In this document: positions 45,924-55,655 of the stretch, piece after piece
Numbering within the stretch: the stretch's first letter is position 1
Layout: the number at the start of each line of letters is the position of its first letter
The notes under the pieces: generated by a model
What the model saw: only the letters and a program-made list of their open reading frames with translations
The model's database searches: none
What the model was told of the DNA's origin: nothing
Source of the DNA: Clostridia bacterium
GTDB lineage: Bacteria; Bacillota; Clostridia; Saccharofermentanales; Saccharofermentanaceae
Length of the DNA stretch: 64,000 bases
Assembly (NCBI GenBank): GCA_016287245.1
Contig: JAEEWG010000008.1
Span: forward strand, 1-64,000
Reading direction: 5' to 3'
Made by a program: the position numbers and the translations under genes

Positions 45924-46793
45924 CTATAGATCGAAAAGACTCATCTGTGTGTAGGGCTCCGGAAGATCATGAAGATAGGAAAAGCATTCGTCGGGTGTGG
46001 AAAGGATCCCGTTCTCCCTGCATCTTTCCTTAAAGAAGGCCATCAGTTCCTTATGGTTCGGGCTCGTGACGGCATAATCATTCCCGTATGTTCGGATGTA
46101 TTTTTCTTTCAATCCCGGGAAATGCCGGTCAAGCGCCGCATAGAAATATTCCCTGTCCCCTTCCCGGAGCGTCAGACCCATATCGAAGCAGATGATGCCC
46201 TTGACGCCGTTATCGATGCAGGCATCAAGTATCGCGCCGATATTCTCTCTGGTGTCGTTTATGAAAGGAAGGATCGGCGTCAGCCAGACGACTGTCGGAA
46301 TATCTCTTTTCTGCATCTCTTTTAGGACTTCCATGCGCCGCTTCGTATTACAGACATTGGGCTCTAAGATCGCGCACATATCGTCGTCAAAAGTCGTCAG
46401 CGTCATCTGAACGACCGTCTTCGCTTTTTTATTGATCGATTCGAGAAGATCGATATCCCGAAGGATCCGGTCGGATTTCGTCTGCACCGCGACTCCGAAA
46501 CCATATCTGTCGATGACTTGAAGGCACTTTCTCATGAGTTGAAGGTCCTCTTCGCAGTGCATATACGGATCGGACATCGAGCCGGTTCCGATCATGCAGC
46601 GTTTTCTTTTCGAGCGAAGAGCCTTCTCGAGAAGCTCGGGCGCATTCCTCTTCACTTCGATATCCTCGAAAGGATGCGTGAACTGATAGCACAAACTTCT
46701 GCTGTCGCAGTAAATGCAGCCGTGAGTGCACCCGCGGTAGATATTCATGCCGTTTTGAGCTGACAGTATTCCTTTCGCATCCACAAAATGCAC
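45924..46793 (-). CDS. Radical SAM protein, spore photoproduct lyase-like family
   Basis: A 289-residue radical SAM protein. The iron-sulfur motif is RGCTHGCIYCDSRS (C-x3-C-x2-C) near residues 21-31; the later segments GTGSMSDPYMHCEED and VQTKSDRILRDIDLL match the SPL-like group of small radical SAM proteins. Its reaction is unknown; it lacks the C-terminal region that true spore photoproduct lyase uses. It diverges from the zinc-ribbon pair to its right. Confidence 0.82.
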   Translation of the reverse strand: MHFVDAKGILSAQNGMNIYRGCTHGCIYCDSRSLCYQFTHPFEDIEVKRNAPELLEKALRSKRKRCMIGTGSMSDPYMHCEEDLQLMRKCLQVIDRYGFGVAVQTKSDRILRDIDLLESINKKAKTVVQMTLTTFDDDMCAILEPNVCNTKRRMEVLKEMQKRDIPTVVWLTPILPFINDTRENIGAILDACIDNGVKGIICFDMGLTLREGDREYFYAALDRHFPGLKEKYIRTYGNDYAVTSPNHKELMAFFKERCRENGILSTPDECFSYLHDLPEPYTQMSLFDL

Positions 46794-46876
46794 GCTGCTT
46801 CTCTCCTAAAAAAATTACCAGTATTTATCTTCTTACCAATGCCAGTATAGCGCTTTGGAAGGACGAATAACAGCCC

Positions 46877-46905
46877 TTGATAAGGAGTAAAAAAACCGCT
46901 ACCAT
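46877..46905 (+). promoter_or_regulatory. Promoter of the zinc-ribbon pair
   Basis: TTGATA (46877-46882), 17 bases, TACCAT (46900-46905), about 37 bases before the ATG at 46942. It makes the upstream in-frame ATG at 46909 unlikely as the start. Confidence 0.5.
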
Positions 46906-46941
46906 ACGATGTATAGGGTGGGTATTAGTGAGGTATTTTCT

Positions 46942-47877
46942 ATGGATCACTTAAGAAGTTACACATGCAGCAAATGCGGCGGCGCCCTGATCGTTGATAA
47001 GGATCAGGCAATTTACGACTGTCCGTTCTGCGGAGCAAAATTCGATGTCATGGATTTTCACGAAGAAGACGTTCTCCACGACGGCCACAAGGCGCTGCGG
47101 AGAATGGAATTTCATGCGGCCGAGGATAAATTCCATTCGATCCTCCAAAAAGATCCGCATGACTTTTCCGCGCTGAAAGGACTTGTCCTCTGCTCCGGAA
47201 AGATCAATTCCGACGAGTATATCCGCCGCGTGGAAAAGCTCGATAAATGCGACTGCGAACAGCTCCGGGAGACCGTTTCTTTTGCCGAGGAAAGCGCCCT
47301 TCCCGAGAATAAAGAATACTTCGCCCAATTCCGGAAACTCCTTGCTCTTTCCGACGAGTATCAGGAACTGGCGAAGGAGCAGCGCGAGCTTTCGACGAAT
47401 CATAAAAAAGAGGCCAGAAGTATCCTCTCTATCAGCGACAGGCAGCAGAGAGAATCGGGAATAGCTTCAAATCGCTACGATTCGGACAGTCCCGTCGCAT
47501 CGATCCTTTCCGATGACTCCAAGTACGGAAACCCCATGGATGACAGCGATACCTGGGGCGGGATCATCCTTGTTTTACTGGCCATCGGAGGCGCGATCTT
47601 CTCGATATATAAAGCAGGGATTACCGGACTTCTCATCTTCGTTGGCATCGTGATACTGATCTTCGTGATATGGCTTCTTTTCCTTTCTGCGTACAAGAAA
47701 GCAAAGGCACCTCATAAAGGAAAGATCAACGAGATCAGCCGGAAGATCAGGGAAGGAAATGTCCGGCTTTCTGAGCTAAACGAAATCTATGCGGCCGAGT
47801 ACGAAAAACTCAAAGAACTTGATCCGACGGTAAAACTCCGTGCGGATATGGATCAGAACACACCTTCTTCGAACTAA
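46942..47877 (+). CDS. Zinc-ribbon membrane protein, paralogue 1
   Basis: A 311-residue protein. The N-terminal zinc ribbon (YTCSKCGGALIVDKDQAIYDCPFCGA) is followed by a helical repeat-like region (about 45-150), a Ser/Asp linker, two membrane helices (about 207-250) and a C-terminal coiled coil. The zinc ribbon and the following KGLVLCSGKINS stretch also occur in the next gene, so the two arose by duplication. GTGAGG precedes the ATG at 46942. It may be a transcription- or envelope-related adaptor; no function is established. Confidence 0.75.
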   Translation: MDHLRSYTCSKCGGALIVDKDQAIYDCPFCGAKFDVMDFHEEDVLHDGHKALRRMEFHAAEDKFHSILQKDPHDFSALKGLVLCSGKINSDEYIRRVEKLDKCDCEQLRETVSFAEESALPENKEYFAQFRKLLALSDEYQELAKEQRELSTNHKKEARSILSISDRQQRESGIASNRYDSDSPVASILSDDSKYGNPMDDSDTWGGIILVLLAIGGAIFSIYKAGITGLLIFVGIVILIFVIWLLFLSAYKKAKAPHKGKINEISRKIREGNVRLSELNEIYAAEYEKLKELDPTVKLRADMDQNTPSSN

Positions 47878-47891
47878 GGGAGGATACGGAT

Positions 47892-48656
47892 ATGGCAGAG
47901 GAAAAGATCTTCAAATGCGGAAAATGCGGAGCCGATCTGATTCGGGATACGGAGCGGCAGCTCTACCGTTGTGACTTCTGCGGAGTCGCCTACGGCTTCT
48001 CTCTTGGCGGAGATCTTATGGAGAAAGCAAAGCACTCCTTAACGCTTCGTGAATATGCGGATGCGGATCTTCTTTATTCGCACATCCTCACTTGGGACCA
48101 GACAAATCTCGAGGCGCTCCGCGGGCGTGTCCTCTGTGCGGGAAGGATCAACAGCATCAGTGATATCAGAAATACCGGCGGTATGAGCGGCGCCCGTAGA
48201 GATGCGATCACGAAGCGCTGTAATGAAGCGATGCTGGTCCTTTCGGACGAGAAAAGGGAATATTTCGACCTCATTAAGAAAGCGGTAGATGTGCAATGCC
48301 AGATCGAACTGATCGATAGAAGGACAAAGCCGCTTACGAAAAAGCGCGATAAAATTCAGGACGAAGTGGTCTCCGTGGATTCCCGCTTAGTGGAACAGGA
48401 GTGCAGACAAAGACGCGAAAGCTACCGGAATTTCTCTATTACCGGCTATCTCATCGATCGTGCATTCGACAGCATTCTGGGCGAATCGACGACTTCGGAA
48501 TCGATCAGGAGCACTCAGGACACTTCAGAGATCATGCACAGCTCGGCAAGCAACGTTTCCCGGAAGATCTCCTCCTATCAGTCGAAAAAACTGGATCTCA
48601 GCACGAGAATGAGTGCATATATGAAGAGGATCGCCGAAATAGAATCGGAGTTTTAG
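47892..48656 (+). CDS. Zinc-ribbon protein, paralogue 2, soluble
   Basis: A 254-residue soluble relative of the preceding gene: zinc ribbon FKCGKCGADLIRDTERQLYRCDFCGVAYG (residues 6-34), then a shared RGRVLCAGRINS segment near 80, then a long coiled coil to the C terminus. It lacks the membrane helices of its partner. The two genes are 14 bases apart and probably act together, one anchored in the membrane. GGGAGG precedes the start. The stop overlaps the trpA stop on the other strand by 4 bases. Confidence 0.75.
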   Translation: MAEEKIFKCGKCGADLIRDTERQLYRCDFCGVAYGFSLGGDLMEKAKHSLTLREYADADLLYSHILTWDQTNLEALRGRVLCAGRINSISDIRNTGGMSGARRDAITKRCNEAMLVLSDEKREYFDLIKKAVDVQCQIELIDRRTKPLTKKRDKIQDEVVSVDSRLVEQECRQRRESYRNFSITGYLIDRAFDSILGESTTSESIRSTQDTSEIMHSSASNVSRKISSYQSKKLDLSTRMSAYMKRIAEIESEF

Positions 48657-49423
48657 TTCATCGCTTCCTTCATACTCTTAACATATTCGCCGACATGGGA
48701 CGGTGCATCTTTTCCGTACTGCTCGACGATCTTGACGATCGCGGAACCGACGATGGCACCGTCGCTGATTTTACTCATAGCCGCGGCCTGTTCGGGCTTG
48801 CTGATACCAAAGCCGATCGCCACAGGGGTCTTCGTGACACTGCGGATCTTTTCGACGATCGAAGAAAGGTCGGTCGTTATATCCGTTCTTGTGCCGGTGA
48901 CACCGAGGCTGCTGACCAGATAGATGAAGCCTTCCGCTTCTTTGGCGATCATGCCGATACGATTTTCCGAAGTCGGCGCGATCAGAGAGATAAGGTCCAC
49001 ACCATGAGCTCTACAGATCGGCAGGAAGTCTTCTTTTTCTTCAAAAGGCACGTCCGGCAGGATGATTCCGTCGATACCGACCTCTTCGCATGTGCATATG
49101 AACTTTTCAGAGCCATAGGAGAATACGACATTGGCATAGGTCATAAAGACCATCGGAACGGTAACATCTTTTCGAAGTTCTCTTACGAGTTCGAAAACAT
49201 CTTTCGTCTTCACTCCCCCGGCAAGTGCGCGGATATTCGCGCCCTGGATCACGGGACCTTCCGCTGTCGGATCGGAAAACGGGATACCCAGCTCGATGAG
49301 GTCCGCGCCGTTTTTCACAGCTTCTCTTACGCAGGCTGCTGTGGTCGCAAGATCCGGGTCTCCGCAGGTGATAAATGCGATAAATGCTTTTCCGTTGGAA
49401 AAGGCGTTACTGATTTTACTCAT
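48653..49423 (-). CDS. trpA: Tryptophan synthase alpha chain
   Basis: A 256-residue TrpA that cleaves indole-3-glycerol phosphate. FITCGDPDL near residue 15, the catalytic Glu in [20 protein letters not shown] near 41-60 and Asp in [13 protein letters not shown] near 118 are visible. The start at 49423 has GGGGAGG nine bases upstream and overlaps trpB by 8 bases. It is the last gene of the trp operon. Confidence 0.96.
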   Translation of the reverse strand: MSKISNAFSNGKAFIAFITCGDPDLATTAACVREAVKNGADLIELGIPFSDPTAEGPVIQGANIRALAGGVKTKDVFELVRELRKDVTVPMVFMTYANVVFSYGSEKFICTCEEVGIDGIILPDVPFEEKEDFLPICRAHGVDLISLIAPTSENRIGMIAKEAEGFIYLVSSLGVTGTRTDITTDLSSIVEKIRSVTKTPVAIGFGISKPEQAAAMSKISDGAIVGSAIVKIVEQYGKDAPSHVGEYVKSMKEAMN

Positions 49424-50606
49424 GGATATCCTCCCCTCTGTAGCGGGCGATCGCAGCACAGTCCTTGTCGCCGCGGCCGGAAATAGTCACTACGATGATC
49501 TTATCTTTTCCCATCGTAGGCGCGAGTTTTCTCGCATAGGCAACGGCATGCGCCGACTCGATGGCCGGGATGATGCCTTCCATCTTCGAGAGGTACTCAA
49601 AAGCCTGTACAGCTTCTTCGTCCGTGACCGGCACATACTGTGCACGGCCGATGTCGTGAAGGTGCGCATGCTCCGGACCGACACCCGGGTAATCCAGACC
49701 GGCGGAAATGGAATAGACCGGTGCGATCTGACCGTCCTCGTCCTGGCAGAAATAGGACTTCATGCCGTGGAAGATGCCGAGTTTTCCGGTATTCACGGTC
49801 GCTGCCGTTTCAAATGTATCGATGCCCCGTCCGGCCGCTTCGCAGCCGATGAGCTGTACGTCCTTATCTTCGATGAAGTGGTAAAAAGATCCGATCGCGT
49901 TACTTCCGCCGCCGACGCAGGCAAGGACAGCGTCCGGAAGACGTCCTTCTTTTTCCATCATCTGCTCTTTGATCTCCTTACTGATGACCGCCTGGAAATC
50001 ACGGACGATCGTCGGGAACGGATGCGGTCCCATGACGGAACCCAGGCAGTAATGCGTATCGGAGATACGGGTCGTCCATTCGCGCATCGCCTCGGAAACG
50101 GCATCTTTCAGTGTTCTCGTTCCGGTCTTGACCGGGATGACCGTCGCTCCGAGAAGGCGCATGCGGTAAACATTCAACGCCTGACGGATCGTGTCCTCTT
50201 CGCCCATGAATACGACACATTCCATACCGAAAAGCGCTGCCGCCGTAGCTGTGGCGACACCGTGCTGGCCGGCACCGGTCTCGGCGATCAGGCGGGTCTT
50301 CCCCATCTTTTTGGCAAGGAGCGCCTGGCCCAGTACGTTATTTACTTTATGCGCACCGGTGTGGTTGAGATCTTCTCTTTTGAGGTAGATCTTCGCGCCG
50401 CCCAGATCCTTCGTCATCTTTTCCGCATAGTAAAGACGCGACGGACGGTTCGCATATTCATTGAAAAGATCGCTGAGTTCTTTATTGAACTGCGGATCGT
50501 TTTTATAGTGGTTATACGCTTCTTCAAGTTCGATCACGGCATTCATCAAGGTCTCCGGAATGTACTGACCGCCATGGATACCGAAGCGTCCTGCTGGATT
50601 CGTCAT
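49416..50606 (-). CDS. trpB: Tryptophan synthase beta chain
   Basis: A 396-residue TrpB1-type enzyme. The PLP lysine lies in [14 protein letters not shown] near residue 85, the catalytic Glu in [12 protein letters not shown] near 109 and the PLP phosphate loop in [12 protein letters not shown] near 230. It joins indole and serine. GGAGG precedes the start. Confidence 0.97.
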   Translation of the reverse strand: MTNPAGRFGIHGGQYIPETLMNAVIELEEAYNHYKNDPQFNKELSDLFNEYANRPSRLYYAEKMTKDLGGAKIYLKREDLNHTGAHKVNNVLGQALLAKKMGKTRLIAETGAGQHGVATATAAALFGMECVVFMGEEDTIRQALNVYRMRLLGATVIPVKTGTRTLKDAVSEAMREWTTRISDTHYCLGSVMGPHPFPTIVRDFQAVISKEIKEQMMEKEGRLPDAVLACVGGGSNAIGSFYHFIEDKDVQLIGCEAAGRGIDTFETAATVNTGKLGIFHGMKSYFCQDEDGQIAPVYSISAGLDYPGVGPEHAHLHDIGRAQYVPVTDEEAVQAFEYLSKMEGIIPAIESAHAVAYARKLAPTMGKDKIIVVTISGRGDKDCAAIARYRGEDIHE

Positions 50607-50635
50607 AAGATTTCTCCTCCCGTCTATTCTCCCGT

Positions 50636-51253
50636 TTACGCGTTTCGCACCGCGTTCACGAAGTCTTTCATCTTCTTTTCATCCTTGTGCCCGTCTGTCT
50701 CCAGATTCGAGCTTACATCTACGGCAAAAGCACCTGTCTCGAGGATCGCTTCTGCTACATTTTCACTGTCGAGTCCTCCTGCGAGGAAATACTCTCTCGA
50801 AAAGCCTTTCAGCAGGCACCAGTCGAAAACTTCTCCCGACCCTGCGCCCGAGTCGATCAGGACATAGTCGCAGGAGCTTTTTTCCGCTCTTCTCAGAACT
50901 TCTTCCGCCGATTGTCCGGAACGGATCTGGAAAGCCTGGATCAGGGGCTTATCTGTCAGGGCACGAAGCGAGGCGATATATTCTTCGTCCTCATGCCCGT
51001 GAAGCTGTGCGATGTCGATTATACCACGTGAAAGGAGTTCCGACACGGTCTGAACCGGCGCGTCAACGAAAACACCGACGGCCCTGATCTTCGGATCCAA
51101 TATCATGCGAAGCGCGCTCGCCGTCTCAAAAGACACACAGCGGCGGCTCTTTTCGAAAAAGACAAAACCGACATAATCCGGGCGAAGCTTATTTGCCGCT
51201 TCGATATCTTCCGGTCTTGAAAGACCGCAGATCTTGATCTTCGTTGTACTCAT
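50636..51253 (-). CDS. trpF: Phosphoribosylanthranilate isomerase
   Basis: A 205-residue barrel with the catalytic Cys in [17 protein letters not shown] near residue 9 and the Asp in [15 protein letters not shown] near 135, the usual pair for TrpF. The start lies 11 bases after trpC. Confidence 0.94.
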   Translation of the reverse strand: MSTTKIKICGLSRPEDIEAANKLRPDYVGFVFFEKSRRCVSFETASALRMILDPKIRAVGVFVDAPVQTVSELLSRGIIDIAQLHGHEDEEYIASLRALTDKPLIQAFQIRSGQSAEEVLRRAEKSSCDYVLIDSGAGSGEVFDWCLLKGFSREYFLAGGLDSENVAEAILETGAFAVDVSSNLETDGHKDEKKMKDFVNAVRNA

Positions 51254-51264
51254 ACGCTTACCTC

Positions 51265-52044
51265 TTACCCGCGGAGCTCTCTAAGTTTTTCCGTCTTATC
51301 GGAAGCTCTCATCAGTGTCTCTCCGACGAGTACGGCATCGGCTCCGATCTCCCGCAGAGCCTTTACGTCTTCTGCTGTTTTCACGCCGCTTTCGCTGACG
51401 AAGAGCACATCGCCCGGGATCAGCTGGCGGAGTCTTCTGCTGTTTTCCGTATCCACCGAAAAGTCCTTAAGGTTTCGGTTATTGACGCCGATGACACGGG
51501 CACCGATCCGAAGCGCAGCCTTCACCTCTTCTTCATTGTGGGTCTCCACGAGTGCGGAAAGCCCGAGTGAATCTGCGACCGCAAGATACTCGGCTGCCGT
51601 CTTTTCCTTCAGGATCGACATGATCAGAAGGACGGCCGACGCGCCCAGGGCTCTGGCTTCGTAGATCATGTAGGGATCTACGGTGAAGTCCTTTCGAAGA
51701 CACGGGATCTTCACGTTATACGAGATCTGCTGCAGGTACTGGTCCGAGCCTAAGAACCACTTCGGCTCCGTAAGGACGGAAATGGCATCGGCACCGGCTT
51801 TTTCGTAATCCTTCGCAATCTCCAGATACGGGAATTCGGGAGCGATCAGGCCCTTCGAGGGAGATGCCTTTTTGCATTCGCAGATAAAGGCGATGTCCCC
51901 GCTTCTGGAAAGGGCTTTCTCGAAGGCGAATTCCGGATCTTTTACCGTCTCGGCAAAAGCCTTGAGGTCCGAAAGCGGGACCTTCTTCTTCGAGATGGCT
52001 ACACGTTCTGCGGCATGTTCGGCCAGGCGGTCAAGGATCGTCAT
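51265..52044 (-). CDS. trpC: Indole-3-glycerol phosphate synthase
   Basis: A 259-residue barrel with FICECKKASPSKGLI near residue 53 (catalytic Lys), SVLTEPKWFLGS near 88 and LRKDFTVDPYMIYEARALGA near 115. It is monofunctional; trpF is separate. It follows trpD by 3 bases. Confidence 0.95.
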   Translation of the reverse strand: MTILDRLAEHAAERVAISKKKVPLSDLKAFAETVKDPEFAFEKALSRSGDIAFICECKKASPSKGLIAPEFPYLEIAKDYEKAGADAISVLTEPKWFLGSDQYLQQISYNVKIPCLRKDFTVDPYMIYEARALGASAVLLIMSILKEKTAAEYLAVADSLGLSALVETHNEEEVKAALRIGARVIGVNNRNLKDFSVDTENSRRLRQLIPGDVLFVSESGVKTAEDVKALREIGADAVLVGETLMRASDKTEKLRELRG

Positions 52045-52047
52045 AGG

Positions 52048-53073
52048 TCAGGCCTCCGGACGGTTGCTGACTTCGATCAGCTTGGCCAGCGTTTCTTTCG
52101 CCTTGCCGGAATCGATGATCTCTGCAGCGAGCTTAACGCCTTCCTCCATGGAAGATGCCTTGCCGCCGATATAAAGCGATGCGCCTGCGTTCAGGAGGAC
52201 TGCATCACGCTTCGGACCCTTTGCGCCATCGAGAATATCTCTGGTGATCTGTGCATTCTCTTCCGGTGTGCCGCCAACGAGCTCGTCCTTCGAGCAGGTG
52301 GTGAAACCGAAATCTTCCGGAGTGATGGTCGTCGTTCTGAACCATCCGTCGTTGATCTCACAGATCTTAGTCGGGCAGCTCATAGAGATCTCATCGAGCT
52401 TATCCATGCCGTAAACGACCATGCCGCGCTTGACACCGAGGTCAACAAGAACCTGTGCCAGCGGCTCTACGAGATATTCATCATATACGCCGAGGAGCTG
52501 CATCGTGGGCTTTCCGGGGTTCGTCAGAGGCCCTAAGATATTGAATACGGTTCTAAATCCGAGTTCTTTTCGGATCGCACCGACATACTTCATGGAAGAG
52601 TGATACTTCTGTGCAAAGAAGAAGCACATGCCGACTTCTTTCAAAAGCTCGACGCAGCGCTCCGGGCTCTGCTGGATGTTGACGCCAAGTGCTTCGAGGC
52701 AGTCCGCGGTACCGCACTTACTGGAAGCGGCACGGTTACCGTGCTTTGCGACCTTCATGCCGCCGGCGGCAGCCACGATCGCGGATGTTGTGGAGATGTT
52801 GAAAGAACCTGCGTTGTCTCCGCCGGTACCGACGATCTCGAAGATGTCCATGCCGGTCTCGACCTGTGTCGCGTGTTCACGCATGGCGGCAGCGCAGCCT
52901 GCGATCTCCGCGGTGGTCTCTGCTCTGGCGCTCTTTGTGGAAAGGGCCGCCAGGAATGCGGCATTCTGTGTGGCGGAGGTCTCGCCGCTCATGATCTCGT
53001 TCATGACCGCGTATGCTTCGTCATAGGTGAGGTCTTCTTTACTTACGATCTTAACAATAGCTTCTTTAATCAT
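52048..53073 (-). CDS. trpD: Anthranilate phosphoribosyltransferase
   Basis: A 341-residue TrpD. The PRPP loop is [18 protein letters not shown] near residue 82, followed by [21 protein letters not shown] near 108 and [24 protein letters not shown] near 160. It is preceded by AAAGGAG and lies 112 bases after trpG, the largest gap in the operon; a small GC hairpin occupies part of that gap. Confidence 0.96.
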   Translation of the reverse strand: MIKEAIVKIVSKEDLTYDEAYAVMNEIMSGETSATQNAAFLAALSTKSARAETTAEIAGCAAAMREHATQVETGMDIFEIVGTGGDNAGSFNISTTSAIVAAAGGMKVAKHGNRAASSKCGTADCLEALGVNIQQSPERCVELLKEVGMCFFFAQKYHSSMKYVGAIRKELGFRTVFNILGPLTNPGKPTMQLLGVYDEYLVEPLAQVLVDLGVKRGMVVYGMDKLDEISMSCPTKICEINDGWFRTTTITPEDFGFTTCSKDELVGGTPEENAQITRDILDGAKGPKRDAVLLNAGASLYIGGKASSMEEGVKLAAEIIDSGKAKETLAKLIEVSNRPEA

Positions 53074-53185
53074 TTTCTTAATCTCCTTTAATCATTTGAT
53101 CCCGCGTTCGGCGGGTTATTTCTATTTATCGTGTCCGCGCCGCATTGGCCGGCTCATCTTCGTTATCGACGCGCGCGGCGGGCGT

Positions 53186-53752
53186 TCATCGGAGGAAGTT
53201 CTCGAGTATCTTCTTTCCGATCGGGGTCAGGATCGACTCCGGATGGAACTGAACGCCGTAGATCGGGTACTGCTGATGTTCCACAGCCATGACCTCGCCG
53301 TCGCCAAGCGTTCTCGCGGTGACTTTAAGTTCCGAAGGGAGTGTCTTCTCATCTACTGCCAACGAGTGATATCTTGCCACCTGCGCCGTCTTCGGACAAT
53401 GCTTAAACAGCACGGCGTTAATATCCAGTTCAGTTTCTGAACGTTTTCCGTGCATCAGCTCCTTGGCATAGGTAACGGTCGCGCCAAATGCCGCGCAGAT
53501 CGCCTGATGGCCGAGGCACACGCCCAGGGTCGGGATCTCTTTACTTATGGTCTTTGCGACCTCCATAATGACTCCCGCATCCTCCGGTCTTCCCGGACCC
53601 GGTGAAAGGATGATCCTTCTCGGGTTAAGCGCTTTGATTTCATCTACAGTCATCTCATCGTTACGGATCACTTTGATGTCCGGGTCGATGGTGCCGACGA
53701 GCTGGTAAAGGTTATAGGAAAAACTGTCGTAGTTATCAATAAGCAGGATCAT
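53186..53752 (-). CDS. trpG: Anthranilate synthase glutamine amidotransferase
   Basis: A 188-residue class I amidotransferase. LSPGPGRPEDAG near residue 50, the nucleophile Cys in LGVCLGHQAIC near 79 and the His/Glu pair in QFHPESILT near 170 are intact. It supplies ammonia to TrpE and overlaps trpE by 4 bases. It could also serve p-aminobenzoate synthesis, as in some Bacillota. Confidence 0.95.
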   Translation of the reverse strand: MILLIDNYDSFSYNLYQLVGTIDPDIKVIRNDEMTVDEIKALNPRRIILSPGPGRPEDAGVIMEVAKTISKEIPTLGVCLGHQAICAAFGATVTYAKELMHGKRSETELDINAVLFKHCPKTAQVARYHSLAVDEKTLPSELKVTARTLGDGEVMAVEHQQYPIYGVQFHPESILTPIGKKILENFLR

Positions 53753-55242
53753 AAGTCAGCCTCCTGTGCAAGTTCGAGAGCGCGAAGCGAAGCTTTGGCT
53801 TTGTTTAAGCACTCCTGGTATTCTTTCTCCGGATCGGAGTCGGCCACGATGCCGGCACCGGATCTGACGAATACTTTTCCGTTCTTTTTATAGGCGATCC
53901 GTATCGCGATACAGGTGTCCATGTTGCCGGTAAAATCGATGTATCCGATCGCACCGCCGTAGATGCCGCGCTTGTTGTTCTCAAGTTCGGCGATGAGCTG
54001 GCAGGCGCGGATCTTCGGCGCCCCCGATAGTGTTCCGGCCGGAAGAACTGCAGCGATGGCATCGAGTGCGTCGTGTTCCGGGCGGATCACGCCGCGCACG
54101 GTCGATCCGATGTGCATGACGTGGGAGAATCTCTCAATGGAGTGAAGCTTCTCCACTTCGACGGAACCGAAGGTACTGATCTTACCAAGGTCGTTTCTTC
54201 CGAGGTCAACAAGCATATTGTGCTCGGCCAGTTCTTTTGGATCGGAAAGAAGATCTACTTCAAGGGCCATATCCTCTGCTCGGTTCGCGCCTCTCGGACG
54301 AGTCCCCGCCAGCGGGAATGTGTGCAGCACGCCGTTTTCCAGTTTCACGAGTGTCTCCGGAGATGCACCGGCGACCTCAACATCCGTTCCGGAAAAATAG
54401 AACATATAGGGAGACGGGTTGATCGTGCGGAGCACGCGGTAGGTATTCAGGAGGCTTCCTTCAAAAGGTGCCTCAAGACGGTTGGAAAGAACGATCTGGA
54501 AGATATCTCCCTCGAAGATGTGGTGCTTGCCCTTCTCCACCATTTCACAGAACTGATCTTTTTCAAAGAGAGCCTTGACTTCACCTAAGAGCTTTCCGGG
54601 CTTTTCTTCGGACTTTTCGCCGTTATGGATCAGATCCGAGAGCTTATGAAGAGTAGCGACAGCCGCCTCATAGTTCTTTTCGATCTGCTCTTCGGAAAGC
54701 GTGTTCTTACCGTCAGTGATCTTCATGTTCTCAATAAGAACGATCTTCTGCTTTAAGTTATCGAAGGCGATGACCTTGTCAAAGAGCATCAGGTCAACGT
54801 CCTTGAACTCCTCGGAGTCTTCAACTTCGGCTCTTACAGTCGGCTCGCTGTAACCGAGATAATCGTAGGAGAAATAGCCGACCAGGCCGCCGGTAAAGGA
54901 CGGCAGATAAGGAAGTCTCGGGCTTTGGTATTCGGAAAGGATATCACGAAGCACAGATTCCGGATCTTCGGTGTGGATCGTCTCCTCCCCGATCGTCATG
55001 TCCCCGTTACTGCAGGTGATCGACAGTTTCGGTTCAAAGCCCAGGAATGTGTAGCGGCCCCATGTCTCATCCGCCTGTGCGGACTCGAGCATGTAGCAGT
55101 GTGTCGAGACGTTCTTTAAAATGCGCATGGTCTCGATCGGGGTAGTGAAGTCGGAAAGGATCTCGCAGCTTACCGGAACAACGCTGTACTTCCCGGTCTT
55201 TGCGAATTCTTTTACCTCTTCCAGTTTCGGCAAAATCTTCAT
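53749..55242 (-). CDS. trpE: Anthranilate synthase component I
   Basis: A 497-residue chorismate-using enzyme. The N-terminal region with LESAQADETWGRYTFLGFEP holds the tryptophan feedback pocket (LLES-type motif at residue 53). The chorismate domain has GDIFQIVLSNRLE near 245, PLAGTRPRGA near 310 and TLSGAPKIRACQLI near 400. GGAGGA precedes the start. It is the first gene after the T-box leader, so the pathway is probably controlled by both uncharged tRNA-Trp and feedback. Confidence 0.97.
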   Translation of the reverse strand: MKILPKLEEVKEFAKTGKYSVVPVSCEILSDFTTPIETMRILKNVSTHCYMLESAQADETWGRYTFLGFEPKLSITCSNGDMTIGEETIHTEDPESVLRDILSEYQSPRLPYLPSFTGGLVGYFSYDYLGYSEPTVRAEVEDSEEFKDVDLMLFDKVIAFDNLKQKIVLIENMKITDGKNTLSEEQIEKNYEAAVATLHKLSDLIHNGEKSEEKPGKLLGEVKALFEKDQFCEMVEKGKHHIFEGDIFQIVLSNRLEAPFEGSLLNTYRVLRTINPSPYMFYFSGTDVEVAGASPETLVKLENGVLHTFPLAGTRPRGANRAEDMALEVDLLSDPKELAEHNMLVDLGRNDLGKISTFGSVEVEKLHSIERFSHVMHIGSTVRGVIRPEHDALDAIAAVLPAGTLSGAPKIRACQLIAELENNKRGIYGGAIGYIDFTGNMDTCIAIRIAYKKNGKVFVRSGAGIVADSDPEKEYQECLNKAKASLRALELAQEADL

Positions 55243-55274
55243 TTTTGTCCTCCTTCTTCTGTTCGAGGGGGAAC

Positions 55275-55566
55275 AAAAAAGCCCTCGACAGTATTATTTC
55301 TGTCAAGGGCGAATGTACAACTTCTGCACTATCCGCGGTGCCACCTTGTTTCACGGTATGACCCGTGCTCTTAGCGAGATACCAACATATCCCCGTCAAT
55401 TTACGTCTGACTAAACGTCGCAGAATACTCTGGGTTTTCCATTTGACTGCGCCCTCAGCGGTCCATTTGACAACTTGTTTCTCACCTGATTCTCAGCATC
55501 GCAGGCTCTCTGTAGAGGCATCACTGCCGTTATCTCCGCGTCAACGGTTTGTTCCATATTCAATTA
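55275..55566 (-). promoter_or_regulatory. T-box leader of the trp operon (probable Trp specificity)
   Basis: The transcript read on the minus strand contains the conserved T-box sequence AAGGTGGCACCGCGG (55333-55347) and, just after it, a terminator hairpin (55281-55310, arms GCCCTTGACAG and CTGTCGAGGGC) with a T-run at 55275-55280. Upstream is a stem I-like region with AGAGAG and a TGG at 55463-55465 inside AAATGGACCGCTGAG, the position where T-boxes keep the specifier codon. A second AAATGGA about 24 bases later makes the choice uncertain, but both are Trp codons. Uncharged tRNA-Trp should favour read-through into trpE. Confidence 0.95.
55281..55310 (-). terminator. T-box terminator hairpin
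   Basis: An 11-base stem with one G-T pair and an 8-base loop, followed by TTTTTT on the minus strand. It is the regulated terminator of the trp leader, alternative to the antiterminator that includes the T-box sequence. Confidence 0.93.
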
Positions 55567-55572
55567 TCTGCG

Positions 55573-55601
55573 ATGATAGCACAGTGAATATTCACTGTCA
55601 A
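55573..55601 (-). promoter_or_regulatory. trp operon promoter
   Basis: On the minus strand TTGACA (55596-55601), 17 bases, TATCAT (55573-55578). The predicted start lies near 55566, giving a leader of about 320 bases. Confidence 0.85.
55581..55598. promoter_or_regulatory. Perfect palindrome inside the trp promoter
   Basis: ACAGTGAATATTCACTGT is an 18-base perfect palindrome covering the end of the -35 box and most of the spacer. Its position fits a repressor operator. It does not resemble the enteric TrpR box, and the binder is not evident in this window. Confidence 0.6.
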
Positions 55602-55655
55602 TAGCATCACTTCACCAGAAGTATCGATCTTGCCGGAAAGGTCTTAAACAAAAGA

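Noticed and set aside
46909..46941. Upstream ATG of the first zinc-ribbon gene
   Set aside because: It lies next to the predicted -10 box, has no ribosome binding site, and would add 11 residues before a normal N terminus.
55438..55446. Second AAATGGA in the trp leader as the specifier
   Set aside because: The first TGG (55463-55465) is followed by ACCGCTGAG, which fits the T-box specifier context better, although both are Trp codons and the choice cannot be proved by eye.
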